Shown one piece after another: positions 9,028-17,898 of a stretch of DNA of 64,000 nt. This DNA is from Hymenobacter volaticus (GTDB lineage: Bacteria; Bacteroidota; Bacteroidia; Cytophagales; Hymenobacteraceae): the NCBI RefSeq assembly GCF_022921055.1, contig NZ_CP095063.1, positions 62,001-126,000 of the forward strand. The letters run 5' to 3'. Position 1 is the first letter of the stretch. Each line of letters opens with the position of its first letter. The notes under the pieces are model-generated. The model saw nothing but the letters and a program-made list of their open reading frames with translations. It did no database searches and was not told where the DNA came from. The position numbers and the translations under genes were made by a program.

Positions 9028-9663
9028 ATGAGGGCGCCACTGGCTTGGTTGCGCTTGGTCTTATTCATTGATGCCCTATTGAGCGCCTCTACCAAAGAGC
9101 TCCGAGCTCAAAATCAACCAACCCCGCAAACCCGGCGCTACGCTATTGAAGTGGCTGGTCTGCGGGTGGGTACTATGACTGCCACCCGCCAACAGGGAGC
9201 GAGCGGTGAGGTGGTAACCACTCTCACTAGTGACGTGCAAGTGAATTTCTTGCTCTACCACTTAAAAATCTATTACCAAGTTGTTAACCGCTTTCGGGGT
9301 GGGCAGCTGCTCCTTTCCACTGTAGAAGCCCACACCAACCAAGGCGACTTCGCCTCGCGCACTGAGTGGAAAGCTAATCACTACGAGATTGTGGCCGACC
9401 AATACAAACACCATTACCGCGCCACCGAGTCGCAGCCGATCACCTACACCGTCACTGACCAGTTTTTCAACGAGCCCGTTCGACAATCCCGGGCTTTCGC
9501 CGAGTACTTCGGCGACTATTTTACCCTTAGCCTTACTGCCTCCGGTACGTATCGGGCCTTGCGCGACGGGCGGGAAGACGAGTACCGCTACACGAATGGG
9601 CAGTTGATTACTATCATCAAGAAAAATCCACTGAAAAACTTTATTATCCGGCTGCTCCCCTAA
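9028..9663 (+). CDS. DUF6134-like exported protein
   Basis: 211 residues with a hydrophobic N-terminus (about residues 5-25) that looks like a signal peptide. The body contains RRYAIEVAGLRVGTMTATRQ and repeated beta-strand patterns such as YYQVVNRFRGG and DYFTLSLTASGTYRALRDG, as in the DUF6134 family of Bacteroidota envelope proteins. The ATG at 9028 is preferred over a TTG at 8998 because it places the signal peptide at the N-terminus. It lies 36 bases after the DUF547 gene and is probably co-transcribed with it. Function is unknown; the pair may form an envelope-side partner of the arsS cluster. The family name is from recognition of the pattern and is moderately sure. Confidence 0.75.
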   Translation: MRAPLAWLRLVLFIDALLSASTKELRAQNQPTPQTRRYAIEVAGLRVGTMTATRQQGASGEVVTTLTSDVQVNFLLYHLKIYYQVVNRFRGGQLLLSTVEAHTNQGDFASRTEWKANHYEIVADQYKHHYRATESQPITYTVTDQFFNEPVRQSRAFAEYFGDYFTLSLTASGTYRALRDGREDEYRYTNGQLITIIKKNPLKNFIIRLLP

Positions 9664-9853
9664 GTCGGGCTTACCTGCTGTGTAGACGCGTTAAGGTAAG
9701 ATTGATAGACGATGCCTTTGTACGGCCTACCAGTAGCGCTTCAGGTTGTTAGCTAAGATGATACATCTTCCCCCTAGCAGCTTTCCTTTGAAAGACCATT
9801 TCGCTTTTACCCTGCTATTGGTTGCCGGCTTTAGGACTTTCAGCTTTGCGATG

Positions 9854-10336
9854 CTAGGCTGCCATTTCTGGGGCGCTAGGCTCACCGACGGCCTGTAGTT
9901 CGACTTCAAAGTAACAATCCCAAAAACCGTTGTCGAGCCGGTACACGTTGACACGGTGCAGCAGCCCCGTGCGGGGATGACGCTCTTTCACTTGTCCGCG
10001 CCAAATCACCCGGCCCGCCCGACTCGCCGGGACGGGCTGTACCGGCTGGCCAAGTGCATATGTGAATGGCGAAGGCGCCCAACTTGGGCTTATTTGCCCG
10101 ACTCCTTCCGGTTCGCCTATTGAAGGCTTATTCGCTTCAACCGTGGCTGAAACGCTGCACGCCTCTTCGTGCCAAGCAAGCAGTTCGCCACAGGTCGGGC
10201 ACAGAGCCGCTGCTACGTCATCAGTTGTTTCGCTGGTCTCTTCGCGTCCGTAAGCCAGGGTATCAACGCCATCTGTTTCCACTTCTACAGTGGGATCTAA
10301 GACGAGAGTTTGCGGATTTTTTCTTCTGACAGCCAT
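9854..10336 (-). CDS. Hypothetical protein with CPTC-type zinc knuckle
   Basis: 160 residues that I do not recognise. It begins with a basic MAVRRKNP, then has a possible zinc site C-P-T-C (46, 49) with His56 and Cys60, a linker rich in Pro/Ser/Glu, and a C-terminal beta-rich part with GRVIWRGQVKERHPRTG and YRLDNGFWDCYFEVEL. The ATG at 10336 gives the basic start; an upstream start at 10375 would add a hydrophobic lead. It stands alone, with nothing near it to suggest a role. Confidence 0.55.
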   Translation of the reverse strand: MAVRRKNPQTLVLDPTVEVETDGVDTLAYGREETSETTDDVAAALCPTCGELLAWHEEACSVSATVEANKPSIGEPEGVGQISPSWAPSPFTYALGQPVQPVPASRAGRVIWRGQVKERHPRTGLLHRVNVYRLDNGFWDCYFEVELQAVGEPSAPEMAA

Positions 10337-10667
10337 TGCCAACCAAGTGAATGTTTTAGCTAAAATAGCTAGCACTAACTATTTTGGCAAAAAAACCATC
10401 TTATATAGCTTTTGCTGGTTAATCAGATGTACTAGTTTAAACTGGCTTTGCAGAACTGAAAACGGCGTCGCTGAGGCACAGTAGCACCACAACGTACGCT
10501 ATCCGGTGTGCTATTACTTCGGCTCGTAACTCTATCATGCCTCGCCGCTTAGCATAAGGGACTAGGCTTGCAAAGCAGTAGTTCGACGCCGAGGTAGACC
10601 TTGGTGTCTTAATCCAAAAACGCTTGGTGAGCCGGATCAGCAACTGCTGAAATGGACGAGGCCACGC
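10337..10667. other. Gap without recognisable gene
   Basis: Only short random frames are seen on both strands. No hairpin longer than about 7 bp and no tRNA-like structure was noticed. Confidence 0.5.
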
Positions 10668-10979
10668 TTACAAATTAAAAGTAAGGGGCTGGCTTGGAGC
10701 GGGAACCTGGCCAATAGCCACGAAATTACGGTTGTCAAACACCGCGTTGGCGCTTACCTGTACAGAGTCAGGGAAAATAAATCGTTCGCGCAGCGCCGCC
10801 ACGTCTAAAGGCTGGTGAAACAAGTACTCGCCGTAGCCATCTCGGTTATAACTGAATTCGTCGTTGGTGGCCGAATCATTGCCTTGCGCTTTTAGAAAAT
10901 CGATAATGGGCTGCAAATGGGCCGTGCGGGAATCGGGTAGCTTCTCGGCGAGTGGCACTTTGTTTAGAGTCTGACCCAT
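10668..10979 (-). CDS. Hypothetical protein, 103 aa
   Basis: A small soluble protein beginning MGQTLNKVPLAEKLPDSR and containing PIIDFLKAQGNDS, YNRDGYGEYLFHQPLDVAAL and NRNFVAIGQVPAPSQP. The composition is protein-like and the frame is clean from ATG to stop. No signal peptide or membrane span is present and no family is recognised. It is isolated; flanking genes give no clue. Confidence 0.5.
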   Translation of the reverse strand: MGQTLNKVPLAEKLPDSRTAHLQPIIDFLKAQGNDSATNDEFSYNRDGYGEYLFHQPLDVAALRERFIFPDSVQVSANAVFDNRNFVAIGQVPAPSQPLTFNL

Positions 10980-11110
10980 AACTGAAATATCTTGTTCGCT
11001 GGCAAGGTAACAAGATACAGGCTTGAGAAGTCAGCTGAATGGCTAACGCGTATAGAATTACAAGTTAACGGGTACCTAAGCTGAATCAGACAGAAGCGTT
11101 GAAGCCTTTA

Positions 11111-11521
11111 CTAATGAAGAGCCTTCCCCTGATCCTCGAAGCCAATAACCCTCGTATCGGCGTTGAACGCCAGTATTCTGTGCGGATTCTCTCGCCATGG
11201 GCTGCCACCAAGGTTCGCACTACCATCCTGCTTGATGCCAAATAAGCTACCTAGAACAAGAGACTCTTCGCCTGAAGCAACTGCTACTGTGCTCCCTCCA
11301 AGTTGGTCACGATTATTCTCGTTAACTAGCTCTGGAACCCCATTCCCTACACCAGAAATGTTGTCGTTTTGGTCATCCAATCTAATTTCAATGAGCAGGT
11401 GTTCACCTGATCTTACCAGGAAGGTTGCGGCTGGCATCATGGCGTTTTTATAGTGAGAGGTTGAACAAGATTTTGGGCTTGTGATCCGCATCAAACAACT
11501 CGTTTCCAAGATTACACGCAT
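11111..11521 (-). CDS. Possible hypothetical protein, about 136 aa
   Basis: An open frame whose middle looks protein-like (TFLVRSGEHLLIEIRLDDQ, then GGSTVAVASGEESLVLGSLFGIK). The first 30 residues are serine- and cysteine-rich and less convincing, so the true start may be a Met near 11440. No family is recognised. A shorter overlapping frame on the plus strand is less plausible. It could be a decayed fragment. Confidence 0.33.
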   Translation of the reverse strand: MRVILETSCLMRITSPKSCSTSHYKNAMMPAATFLVRSGEHLLIEIRLDDQNDNISGVGNGVPELVNENNRDQLGGSTVAVASGEESLVLGSLFGIKQDGSANLGGSPWRENPHRILAFNADTRVIGFEDQGKALH

Positions 11522-11888
11522 CAGTGATAGCACTGAATCTTATTCAGTTTATCTCTCTTTCTGAAGGCTAATTAGTCTTATAAAGCCCTTAGTACTCTAC
11601 TCCCTCCTAGACTCGATATCAAACGCTTTAACCTAATGAAGCTGCTTTTACTAGCTGACGCAGTAATTACCTTGCTGGAACCTAGGGTACTAGCCTTCTT
11701 GCTACTGGTAACGGTAGCCGCGACGCGGAAACCTATGTTTAGCATGGCGGACGACGGGCCGCTTAGACTGCTAAGTATCTCATCAGGCCAGATTTAGGCT
11801 TGCAGCTCGAGGCTATTTCATTTTTGGTTCTAATTTGTAGCCGACGCCCTCGTTGTACGGCGCCGCTACAACAGGGCTTCCCTCGTCT
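11522..11888. other. Gap upstream of AraC gene, with one tiny ORF
   Basis: No established gene. The only candidate is a 53-residue plus-strand frame at 11636-11797 (listed separately). The end of the gap must hold the promoter of the AraC-type gene at 11889. Confidence 0.45.
11636..11797 (+). CDS. Possible small membrane protein, 53 aa
   Basis: The frame starts with an ATG and reads MKLLLLADAVITLLEPRVLA, then another hydrophobic run FLLLVTVAAT before a polar tail. It could be a hairpin-type small membrane protein. There is no recognised family, and with this length chance is a real alternative. Confidence 0.25.
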   Translation: MKLLLLADAVITLLEPRVLAFLLLVTVAATRKPMFSMADDGPLRLLSISSGQI

Positions 11889-12884
11889 ATGTCTCTTTCC
11901 GGCAACAACAATACCCTACGGTACGACACGCAATTGGCACGCCCCAGCCAGAAGCACCAGACTACGTCATCACCTACGGGGCCGGAGGCTGACGTAGTTA
12001 CCGAAACCCAACTGCTGCGCGAGCAACGATGGCCTGAGTTGACGGTCCAGCTTTTTGCCGAACCCGCTTGCGTGACACCGGTACAGCTCGGGCCTCCTAG
12101 CCAATTACGCCTGCTGTTGCTGCTCTCGGGTACCATGCGCATGCACGTGCACAGCGGCGGGCGCGAGCTTGCGTATACCTCGCAGGCGGGTACCGTAAAG
12201 CTCACTACTCCTAACCACTTACCATACCAGATGCACTGGTCGACGCTCACCGCTGACCCGGTGCGCACGGCCCATCTTTACCTCCCGCTTGAGTTGCTGT
12301 CCCGCACGGCCGACGCAGCCGGCCTTAATTCCGCCCGCGTAGAGCTAGCCGAAGGCTGCGCTATCCCCGATCCGCTGCTCTACCAGGTAGGCTGCGCGCT
12401 GGCTCAGCAAGCAAATAATGCCCCGGAATCCGACCGGCTATTTGCGGAAACAGCCACCCAGTTGCTGGCGGCTCAACTGCTGCGCCAGCATTGTGTTTTC
12501 GTGCACGAACTGCCCGACCACCGGGGCAAGCTAACGAGCAAGCAGGTGCAGCAGATACGTGACTTTGTACAAGACCAAATAGGGGAAGTTATTCGGCTGG
12601 AAGACTTGGCGGCCCTGGTGTTTCTAAGCTCGTACCACTTTTGCCGGGTGTTCAAGCGCACCACAGGTTTGTCCCCCAATCAGTTTGTAATTCGCCAGCG
12701 GATGGAGCGGGCCAGTGAGTTGCTGCGGCACTCCGGTCTAAGCGTAAAGCAGGTTGCCTTTGCGGTAGGGTACACCAACCACGCGCATTTCACGCAGCTC
12801 TTCGTCCGCCATACCAAGCAGCTCCCACTGCGGCTCACCCAAAAGCGCAAGGCCGAAGAACGGGCGCCCCGAAACGACACCTAA
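11889..12884 (+). CDS. AraC-family transcriptional regulator
   Basis: 331 residues. The N-terminal half is a cupin-like sensor region (LRLLLLLSGTMRMHVHSGG, GTVKLTTPNHLPYQMHW) and the C-terminal 100 residues form the double helix-turn-helix: LEDLAALVFLSSYHFCRVFK, then GLSPNQFVIRQRMERASELL and SVKQVAFAVGYTNHAHFTQL. The ATG at 11889 was chosen; one 36 bases upstream is also open. It sits immediately before two SDR genes and a quinone oxidoreductase on the same strand, ending with another AraC gene, so it probably controls that reductase group in response to a small molecule. The ligand is unknown. Confidence 0.9.
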   Translation: MSLSGNNNTLRYDTQLARPSQKHQTTSSPTGPEADVVTETQLLREQRWPELTVQLFAEPACVTPVQLGPPSQLRLLLLLSGTMRMHVHSGGRELAYTSQAGTVKLTTPNHLPYQMHWSTLTADPVRTAHLYLPLELLSRTADAAGLNSARVELAEGCAIPDPLLYQVGCALAQQANNAPESDRLFAETATQLLAAQLLRQHCVFVHELPDHRGKLTSKQVQQIRDFVQDQIGEVIRLEDLAALVFLSSYHFCRVFKRTTGLSPNQFVIRQRMERASELLRHSGLSVKQVAFAVGYTNHAHFTQLFVRHTKQLPLRLTQKRKAEERAPRNDT

Positions 12885-12996
12885 AAGAAGGCAATAATCC
12901 GGCAGCAAATAGCAATAAACCGTTAAACTGCGACAATAAGGGCCGCGTTTAGCAACTGGGCAGCATTTTCTGCTCCACTTCTAAACGCAAGTCTTT

Positions 12997-13736
12997 GTGG
13001 TAAACTTAACGGACAAAGTGATGCTGGTCACTGGTTCTTCGCGGGGTATTGGGGCCGCTATTGCCCAAGCTGCCGCGCAGGCCGGGGCCAAGGTAATTGT
13101 AAACTACGCCGGCAATCAGACCGAGGCCCTCGCCGTAGTAGCAACCATCGAACAAGCGGGGGGCAGGCCGTAGCCGTGCAGGCCGATATCAGTCAGCCAG
13201 CCGACGTGAAACGCTTATTCGCCAAGGCCCTCGCCCATTTTGGGCGCCTCGACGTGCTGGTAAACAACGCCGGTATTATGACGCTAAGTCCCTTGCAGGA
13301 CACGAGCGACGAGGATTTCCAGCGCACGATGGACATCAACGTCAAGGGCGTATTCAACACCCTGCGCGAGGCCGCTACCCAACTCAGTGACGGCGGCAGC
13401 ATCATCAACTTCTCTAGTTCGGTCACGCGGCTGATGCTGCCGACCTACGCACTCTACTGCGCCAGCAAAGGAGCCGTGGAGCAGCTGACGCGAGTTTTCG
13501 CTAAAGAAATGGGGAGTCGGCGCATCCGCGTCAATTCTGTCTCGCCGGGCCCGGTCAATACCGAGCTCTTCACCAAGGGTAAGCCGCAGGAAGTTATCGA
13601 CAGCCTAGGCGCCATGGCCGCCTTCAACCGCATCGGCGAGCCCGATGACATTGCCCGCGTGGTGCTGTTGCTGGCCAGCGACGACAGTAGCTGGGTAACC
13701 GGCCAGAATATAGGCGCCAACGGCGGCTTTGCTTGA
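12997..13736 (+). pseudogene. SDR-family oxidoreductase, broken by one frameshift (probably intact in nature)
   Basis: A 3-oxoacyl-ACP-reductase-like SDR of about 246 residues once repaired. The N-terminal part ([20 protein letters not shown], with the cofactor loop TGSSRGIG) is read from a GTG at 12997. It runs into a stop after AGGRP. The rest (AVQADISQPADVKRLFAKAL, LVNNAGIMTL, catalytic YALYCASKGA, and GANGGFA at the end) continues in the next frame. Adding one G to the six-G run at 13158-13163 restores [11 protein letters not shown] and makes the length an exact multiple of three. The catalytic Tyr and Lys are present. Same-strand neighbours are another SDR and a quinone oxidoreductase. 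Confidence 0.85.
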
Positions 13737-13802
13737 GCTACTAGTCTGGGAGATTTTGTTTACCGACTCCTTCCTCGTTTTATACTCTTTTCATTGTCAG
13801 AT

Positions 13803-14561
13803 ATGTCAACCATTTCTTTAACCGGAAAAGTAGCGCTCATCACGGGCTCATCCAGTGGTCTGGGCAAGGCAATTGCCGAGCGGTATGCGTCGCTGGGCGC
13901 AGATGTGGTAGTGCACTACGCCAAAAGCAAAGCCGGGGCCGACTCGGTCGTTGAAACCATTACCGGCCTAGGACAACGGGCCGTTGCCATCCAAGCCGAT
14001 GTTTCCAAAGTGGCGGACATCGAGCGGCTGTTTGCGGAAGCGCTGGCCAATTTCGGCAAACTTGACATCGTAGTAGCCAACGCCGGCATGGAGCTAGTGG
14101 AAACTCCAGTTACCGAGTTTACAGAGGCGCAGTTCGATCAGGTGTTTACCCTCAATGCCAAAGGCAGCTACTTCACGCTGCAGCAAGCCGCCAAGCACGT
14201 AACCGATAACGGCCGCATTATCTACGTGGCTTCCAGCACCACGGTATTTCCGGTGCCTGGTATGGCCGTGTACGGTGGCAGCAAAACAACGCCGCGCTAC
14301 CTAGTCGATGTGTTAGCGAAAGAAATTGGGCACCGGGGAGTTACCGTGAATTCGTTGATTCCATTTGCCATCGACCACTCCGGCATCTTCGCCGACCCGG
14401 AGGCCCACCCCGAGTTGCGCAAGTCGCTCATCGATAGCTGTCCGATGGGCCGCCTGGGCAGCGTGGAAGACGTAGCTAACCTGGCCGAATTTTTTGCGAG
14501 CGACTTATCTTCTTTTGTCAATGGGCAGCACCTACTAGCGAACGGCGGGGCTACGCAATAG
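13803..14561 (+). CDS. SDR-family oxidoreductase
   Basis: 252 residues with a complete classical SDR layout: cofactor loop TGSSSGLG at 14-21, VANAGME near 92-97, the serine pair in YVASSTTVF near 144, YGGSK at 157-161, and a C-terminal NGQHLLANGGATQ. It resembles the 3-oxoacyl-ACP reductase (FabG-like) group, and many members act on small carbonyls or sugars with NADPH. The ATG at 13803 gives MSTISLTGKVALIT, a better N-terminus than the TTG at 13794. It follows a related but frameshifted SDR by 66 bases, suggesting an old duplication or shared pathway. Confidence 0.9.
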   Translation: MSTISLTGKVALITGSSSGLGKAIAERYASLGADVVVHYAKSKAGADSVVETITGLGQRAVAIQADVSKVADIERLFAEALANFGKLDIVVANAGMELVETPVTEFTEAQFDQVFTLNAKGSYFTLQQAAKHVTDNGRIIYVASSTTVFPVPGMAVYGGSKTTPRYLVDVLAKEIGHRGVTVNSLIPFAIDHSGIFADPEAHPELRKSLIDSCPMGRLGSVEDVANLAEFFASDLSSFVNGQHLLANGGATQ

Positions 14562-14647
14562 CGAAGTCACTTTACTTACCTGCTACTCTGCGTCCTTTCA
14601 ACTAAACCAAAGCGCCTTTTGAATAAACCTGCCTTTCGCTAAGCAGT

Positions 14648-14656
14648 GACCTTTGT
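14648..14656 (+). promoter_or_regulatory. GACCTTTGT box, likely -7 element
   Basis: The box lies 30 bases before the ATG of the oxidoreductase at 14686. It resembles the TAnnTTTG element read by the primary sigma factor of Bacteroidota, and the same GACCTTTG core occurs before several other genes in this window. No convincing -33 TTTG at the expected distance was found here. Confidence 0.5.
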
Positions 14657-14685
14657 ACCGTCAACAACGAAGAACACAACTTCTT

Positions 14686-15650
14686 ATGAAAGCGGTCAGA
14701 ATTCATGCCTTTGGCGGACCCGAGGTCCTGCAAGTAGAAGACATCACGCGCCCAGTGCCGGCGCCCGATGAGATTTTAGTCCAAGTGTATGCCAGTGGCG
14801 TAAACCCAGTCGATTGGGTAGTCCGGCAAGGCGGCAACGACGCACTGAGGTCCTTCCTAAAGCTACCCCTCACCCTTGGATGGGATGCGGCCGGCATTGT
14901 GGAGGAAGTAGGGAGCGACGTAACTGGCTTTCAAAAAGGTGATGCCGTGTATGGGGTTCCTAATTTTCCGGGCGATGGCAGCTACGCCGAGTATTGCGCG
15001 GCCAAAGCCAGTCAATTTGCTTTGAAGCCCAAAAACATCAGCTTCAATGAGGCAGCGGGGGTACCGCTGGCCGGCCTCACCGCCTGGACTGGCCTCTTCG
15101 GGCACGGTAAGTTCCAGCCCGGACAACGCGTTTTGATTAAAGGGGCTTCGGGGGCGTAGGGAGCCTTGCCGTACAGTTCGCCAAAGCGAAAGGGGCCTAT
15201 GTTATCGGCAGCGCCTCGGCTGGCAACCTAGATTTTCTGAAGGAGTTGGGAGCCGATGAAGTACTCGATTATCGGGCCCAACCGTTCGATGAAGTGGTGC
15301 GCGACGTGGACATGGTGTTTGACGCTTCACCCCTGCGCGACAACGAGGAACGCCTGAAATCCGTGACCGTCCTGAAAGAAGGAGGCGTCCTGGTAAGCGT
15401 CAATGTTGATTTTCCGTTTAGCGAGGAAGTGCTGGCGGCCCTGGCCCAGAAAGGCGCCACGGGCGAACTGGTGGCCAACCAACCCCGGCAGGACTGGTTA
15501 GCCGAAATAACCCAGCTCATGGAGGCCAACAAAGTAAAAGTGCTTATCAGCCAAGTGTTTCCGCTAGACCAAGTGGTAGCTGCCCACCGCGAAAGTGAAA
15601 CCTGGCACGTGCGAGGCAAGTTGATACTGGAAGTAAAACAAGAAGGCTAG
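14686..15650 (+). pseudogene. NADPH:quinone oxidoreductase (MDR/zeta-crystallin type), one frameshift
   Basis: About 321 residues after repair. The N-terminal catalytic domain (MKAVRIHAFGGPEVLQVED, ASGVNPVDWVVR, GWDAAGIVEEVG) lacks the zinc ligands of alcohol dehydrogenases, as in quinone reductases. The cofactor domain starts QRVLIKGASG and should continue GVGSLAVQFAKAKGA, but the frame hits a stop after GASGA. One extra G in the five-G run at 15150-15154 joins it to LGADEVLDYRAQPFDEVV and the end GKLILEV, giving a length divisible by three. It reduces quinones or enones with NADPH. The AraC gene starts 5 bases after its stop, so the two are probably co-transcribed. Confidence 0.88.
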
Positions 15651-15655
15651 CCAGG

Positions 15656-16561
15656 ATGCGGCATTTTAAAACGATAAGCGAATTTCATGCGTTTGCGCGG
15701 CTGCCCAAGCCGCAGCATCCGCTCTTTAGCGTAGTCGATGTGGGAGCCGTGCCGCCGAGCGAGGAGGAGCCGACTACCATGCTGCTGGATTTTTATTCCA
15801 TTTCAGTCAAACGAATGCGTAATGTCAACATCAAGTATGGGCAGCATTCGTTTGATTTCAAGGAAGGCATCATGTCTTTTATGGCGCCTAGCCAAGTGTT
15901 TAGTATAGCGGTTGCCAACAAAGACGAAGCGGTAGAAAAATCAGGGTGGGTGCTATACATCCATCCTGATTTCATCTGGAATACGCCGCTGGCCAAAACC
16001 ATCAAGCAATACGAATTTTGGGATTATTCGCTCAGTGAGGCCTTGTTTCTTTCGGCCAAGGAAGAGGCAATTATCACGACCATTATTCAGGCTATTGATC
16101 AAGAATATCAGTCAACTATCGACCGGTTTAGCAAGCAGATTATCACTTCGCACGTGGAGAGTTTGTTGAATTATGCCGACCGATTTTATCATCGCCAGTT
16201 CATCACGCGGGAAAAAACCAACCACCAAGCACTCGAGCAGGTAGAAACCCTTCTAGATGCGTATTTCAACAGTCCCGATTTGGCGGAAAGAGGCTTGCCT
16301 AGCGTGCGCTACGTGGCCGAGCAACTGCATCTGTCACCTAAGTACTTAAGTACCTTGCTGCGCGTACTGACCGGGCAAAACACCCAGCAGCACATTCACG
16401 CGAAGCTGATTGCGAAAGCCAAAGAAAAATTAGCAACTACTACCCTGACCGTCAGCGAAATTGCCTACGAGCTAGGCTTCGAACATTTGCCTTCCTTTAG
16501 CAAGCTGTTCAAAACCAAAACGAAGCTGTCGCCAGTGGAATTTAGAACTTCTTTTAATTAA
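15656..16561 (+). CDS. AraC-family transcriptional regulator
   Basis: 301 residues with the Bacteroidota AraC layout: a sensor half that includes FYSISVKRMRNVNIKYGQHS and WVLYIHPDFIWNTPLAKTI, and a C-terminal double helix-turn-helix with VRYVAEQLHLSPKYLSTLLR and LTVSEIAYELGFEHLPSFSK. It starts 5 bases after the quinone oxidoreductase, so it is likely the autoregulated control gene of the reductase group. It has no membrane span. The effector is unknown; regulators of this subtype often sense electrophiles or quinones next to such reductases (inference). Confidence 0.9.
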   Translation: MRHFKTISEFHAFARLPKPQHPLFSVVDVGAVPPSEEEPTTMLLDFYSISVKRMRNVNIKYGQHSFDFKEGIMSFMAPSQVFSIAVANKDEAVEKSGWVLYIHPDFIWNTPLAKTIKQYEFWDYSLSEALFLSAKEEAIITTIIQAIDQEYQSTIDRFSKQIITSHVESLLNYADRFYHRQFITREKTNHQALEQVETLLDAYFNSPDLAERGLPSVRYVAEQLHLSPKYLSTLLRVLTGQNTQQHIHAKLIAKAKEKLATTTLTVSEIAYELGFEHLPSFSKLFKTKTKLSPVEFRTSFN

Positions 16562-16773
16562 CGAAAAGACAAACCCTGACTATAAGGCTGTGCTACCAGT
16601 AAGGCAGTTGAGACTGTAGCTCACGCAGGATTTCTTTAATTAATTGCGGCTGGCTGAAACTCCTTTTAATCTGTCCCTATTTGTCACACGACAGCCGCCA
16701 GATAAATCAGTGTACGGCGAGTCAAAGGTTTCCTTGGTGTAAAGCAGTGGAATACAACGGCACTCTTAGGCAT

Positions 16774-16806
16774 AGGAAGAGGAAACCCCTTACGTTTCCT
16801 CTTCCT
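16774..16806 (+). terminator. 13-bp perfect hairpin, likely terminator
   Basis: Positions 16774-16786 pair perfectly with 16794-16806 around a 7-base loop. It lies 213 bases after the AraC stop and ends 57 bases before the chosen start of the GH43 gene. There is no U tract. If the GH43 gene began at the upstream ATG (16819) the hairpin would sit in its leader, which slightly favours the later start. Confidence 0.55.
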
Positions 16807-16863
16807 TGGGGAGAATTCATGAACTTACCGCTCTGCGCTAGTCAACCATCTGTATCCCACTCT

Positions 16864-17898
16864 ATGAACGTCTGCTCTCTTCTTCGCGCTGTGCTGGTCG
16901 GGGTGGCGCTACTCGCTGGTCTGCTTCCCGTCGCCTCGGCTCAGCCCCAACCTGCCCGCACCTTCACAAATCCCTTGCGCGATGAGGGGCCCGATCCGTG
17001 GGTGACGCAGCACGGTGGCTTCTATTACTACACCAACACAACGGGTAAGAACATCACCCTTTGGAAAACTAAAGCCTTGAGTGAAGTGCGCACGGCGCCG
17101 GCCACTGTCGTGTGGACGCCGCCCGCCACCGGCCCCAACTCCACACAGCTTTGGGCCCCGGAACTACATTTTCTCGACGGCAAGTGGTATCTGTACTACA
17201 CAGCCACCGACCGGGCAAATCCGGGCGACCAAAGCCGGTACGTGTTCGTGCTGGAAAACTCTAGCCCCGACCCTACAACCGGCACCTGGACCGACCGGGG
17301 CAAGGTCAATACCCGTTACCCCGGCCTCGATGGCTCCGTATTCGAACAGGGCGGCCAGCGCTATTTTCTGTACTCGGCCTATGTAGGGCCGCAGAGCGTG
17401 CTCGCAATTGCGCCCATGCAAACCCCCTGGGCATTGAGCGCCGGCCAGGAAGTTGTCATTGCTCAACCCACGCTCGCCTGGGAAAAGGGCGGTGGCCGCC
17501 AGATCTTGGAAGGACCCGAGTTTCTGCGTGGACAGCAAGGCCAACTGTTCGTGGTTTATTCGGCTAGTGCCTGTTGGGATGACAAGTATTGCTTGGGCAT
17601 GCTCACGGCACAAAAGGGCAGTGACCCACTCAAGCCAAGCTCCTGGATAAAAGCGGCAACTCCCGTCTTCCAGTTTTCGGCCCCACAGAGCGTGTGGGGC
17701 ACCGGGCACAATTGCTTCACCAAGTCGCCGGATGGGCGCCAAGACTGGATAGTTTACCACGCCAAATCGGCGGCCGATGGAAAGTGTGAAGACCGCAGTT
17801 CTCGTATGCAGCAATTCACCTGGAATTCCAATGGCACGCCCAACTTCGGGACGCCGGTACCACTGACGCAGCGTCTACCCAAGCCTTCAGGCGAGTAA
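16864..17898 (+). CDS. Glycoside hydrolase family 43, probable arabinosidase
   Basis: 344 residues. A signal peptide (LLRAVLVGVALLAGLLPVASA) leads to a five-bladed propeller. The three acidic residues of GH43 are visible in context: DEGPDPWVTQHGGFYYY (general base), YPGLDGSVFEQGGQRYFLYS (pKa modulator) and ILEGPEFLRG (general acid). LWAPELHFLDGKWYLYYT is the usual second blade. This arrangement fits alpha-L-arabinofuranosidase or arabinanase subfamilies. The ATG at 16864 gives a compact signal peptide; ATG 16819 is the alternative. The enzyme is exported and stands outside the pectin locus, but arabinan side chains of pectin are a sensible substrate (inference). Confidence 0.88.
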   Translation: MNVCSLLRAVLVGVALLAGLLPVASAQPQPARTFTNPLRDEGPDPWVTQHGGFYYYTNTTGKNITLWKTKALSEVRTAPATVVWTPPATGPNSTQLWAPELHFLDGKWYLYYTATDRANPGDQSRYVFVLENSSPDPTTGTWTDRGKVNTRYPGLDGSVFEQGGQRYFLYSAYVGPQSVLAIAPMQTPWALSAGQEVVIAQPTLAWEKGGGRQILEGPEFLRGQQGQLFVVYSASACWDDKYCLGMLTAQKGSDPLKPSSWIKAATPVFQFSAPQSVWGTGHNCFTKSPDGRQDWIVYHAKSAADGKCEDRSSRMQQFTWNSNGTPNFGTPVPLTQRLPKPSGE

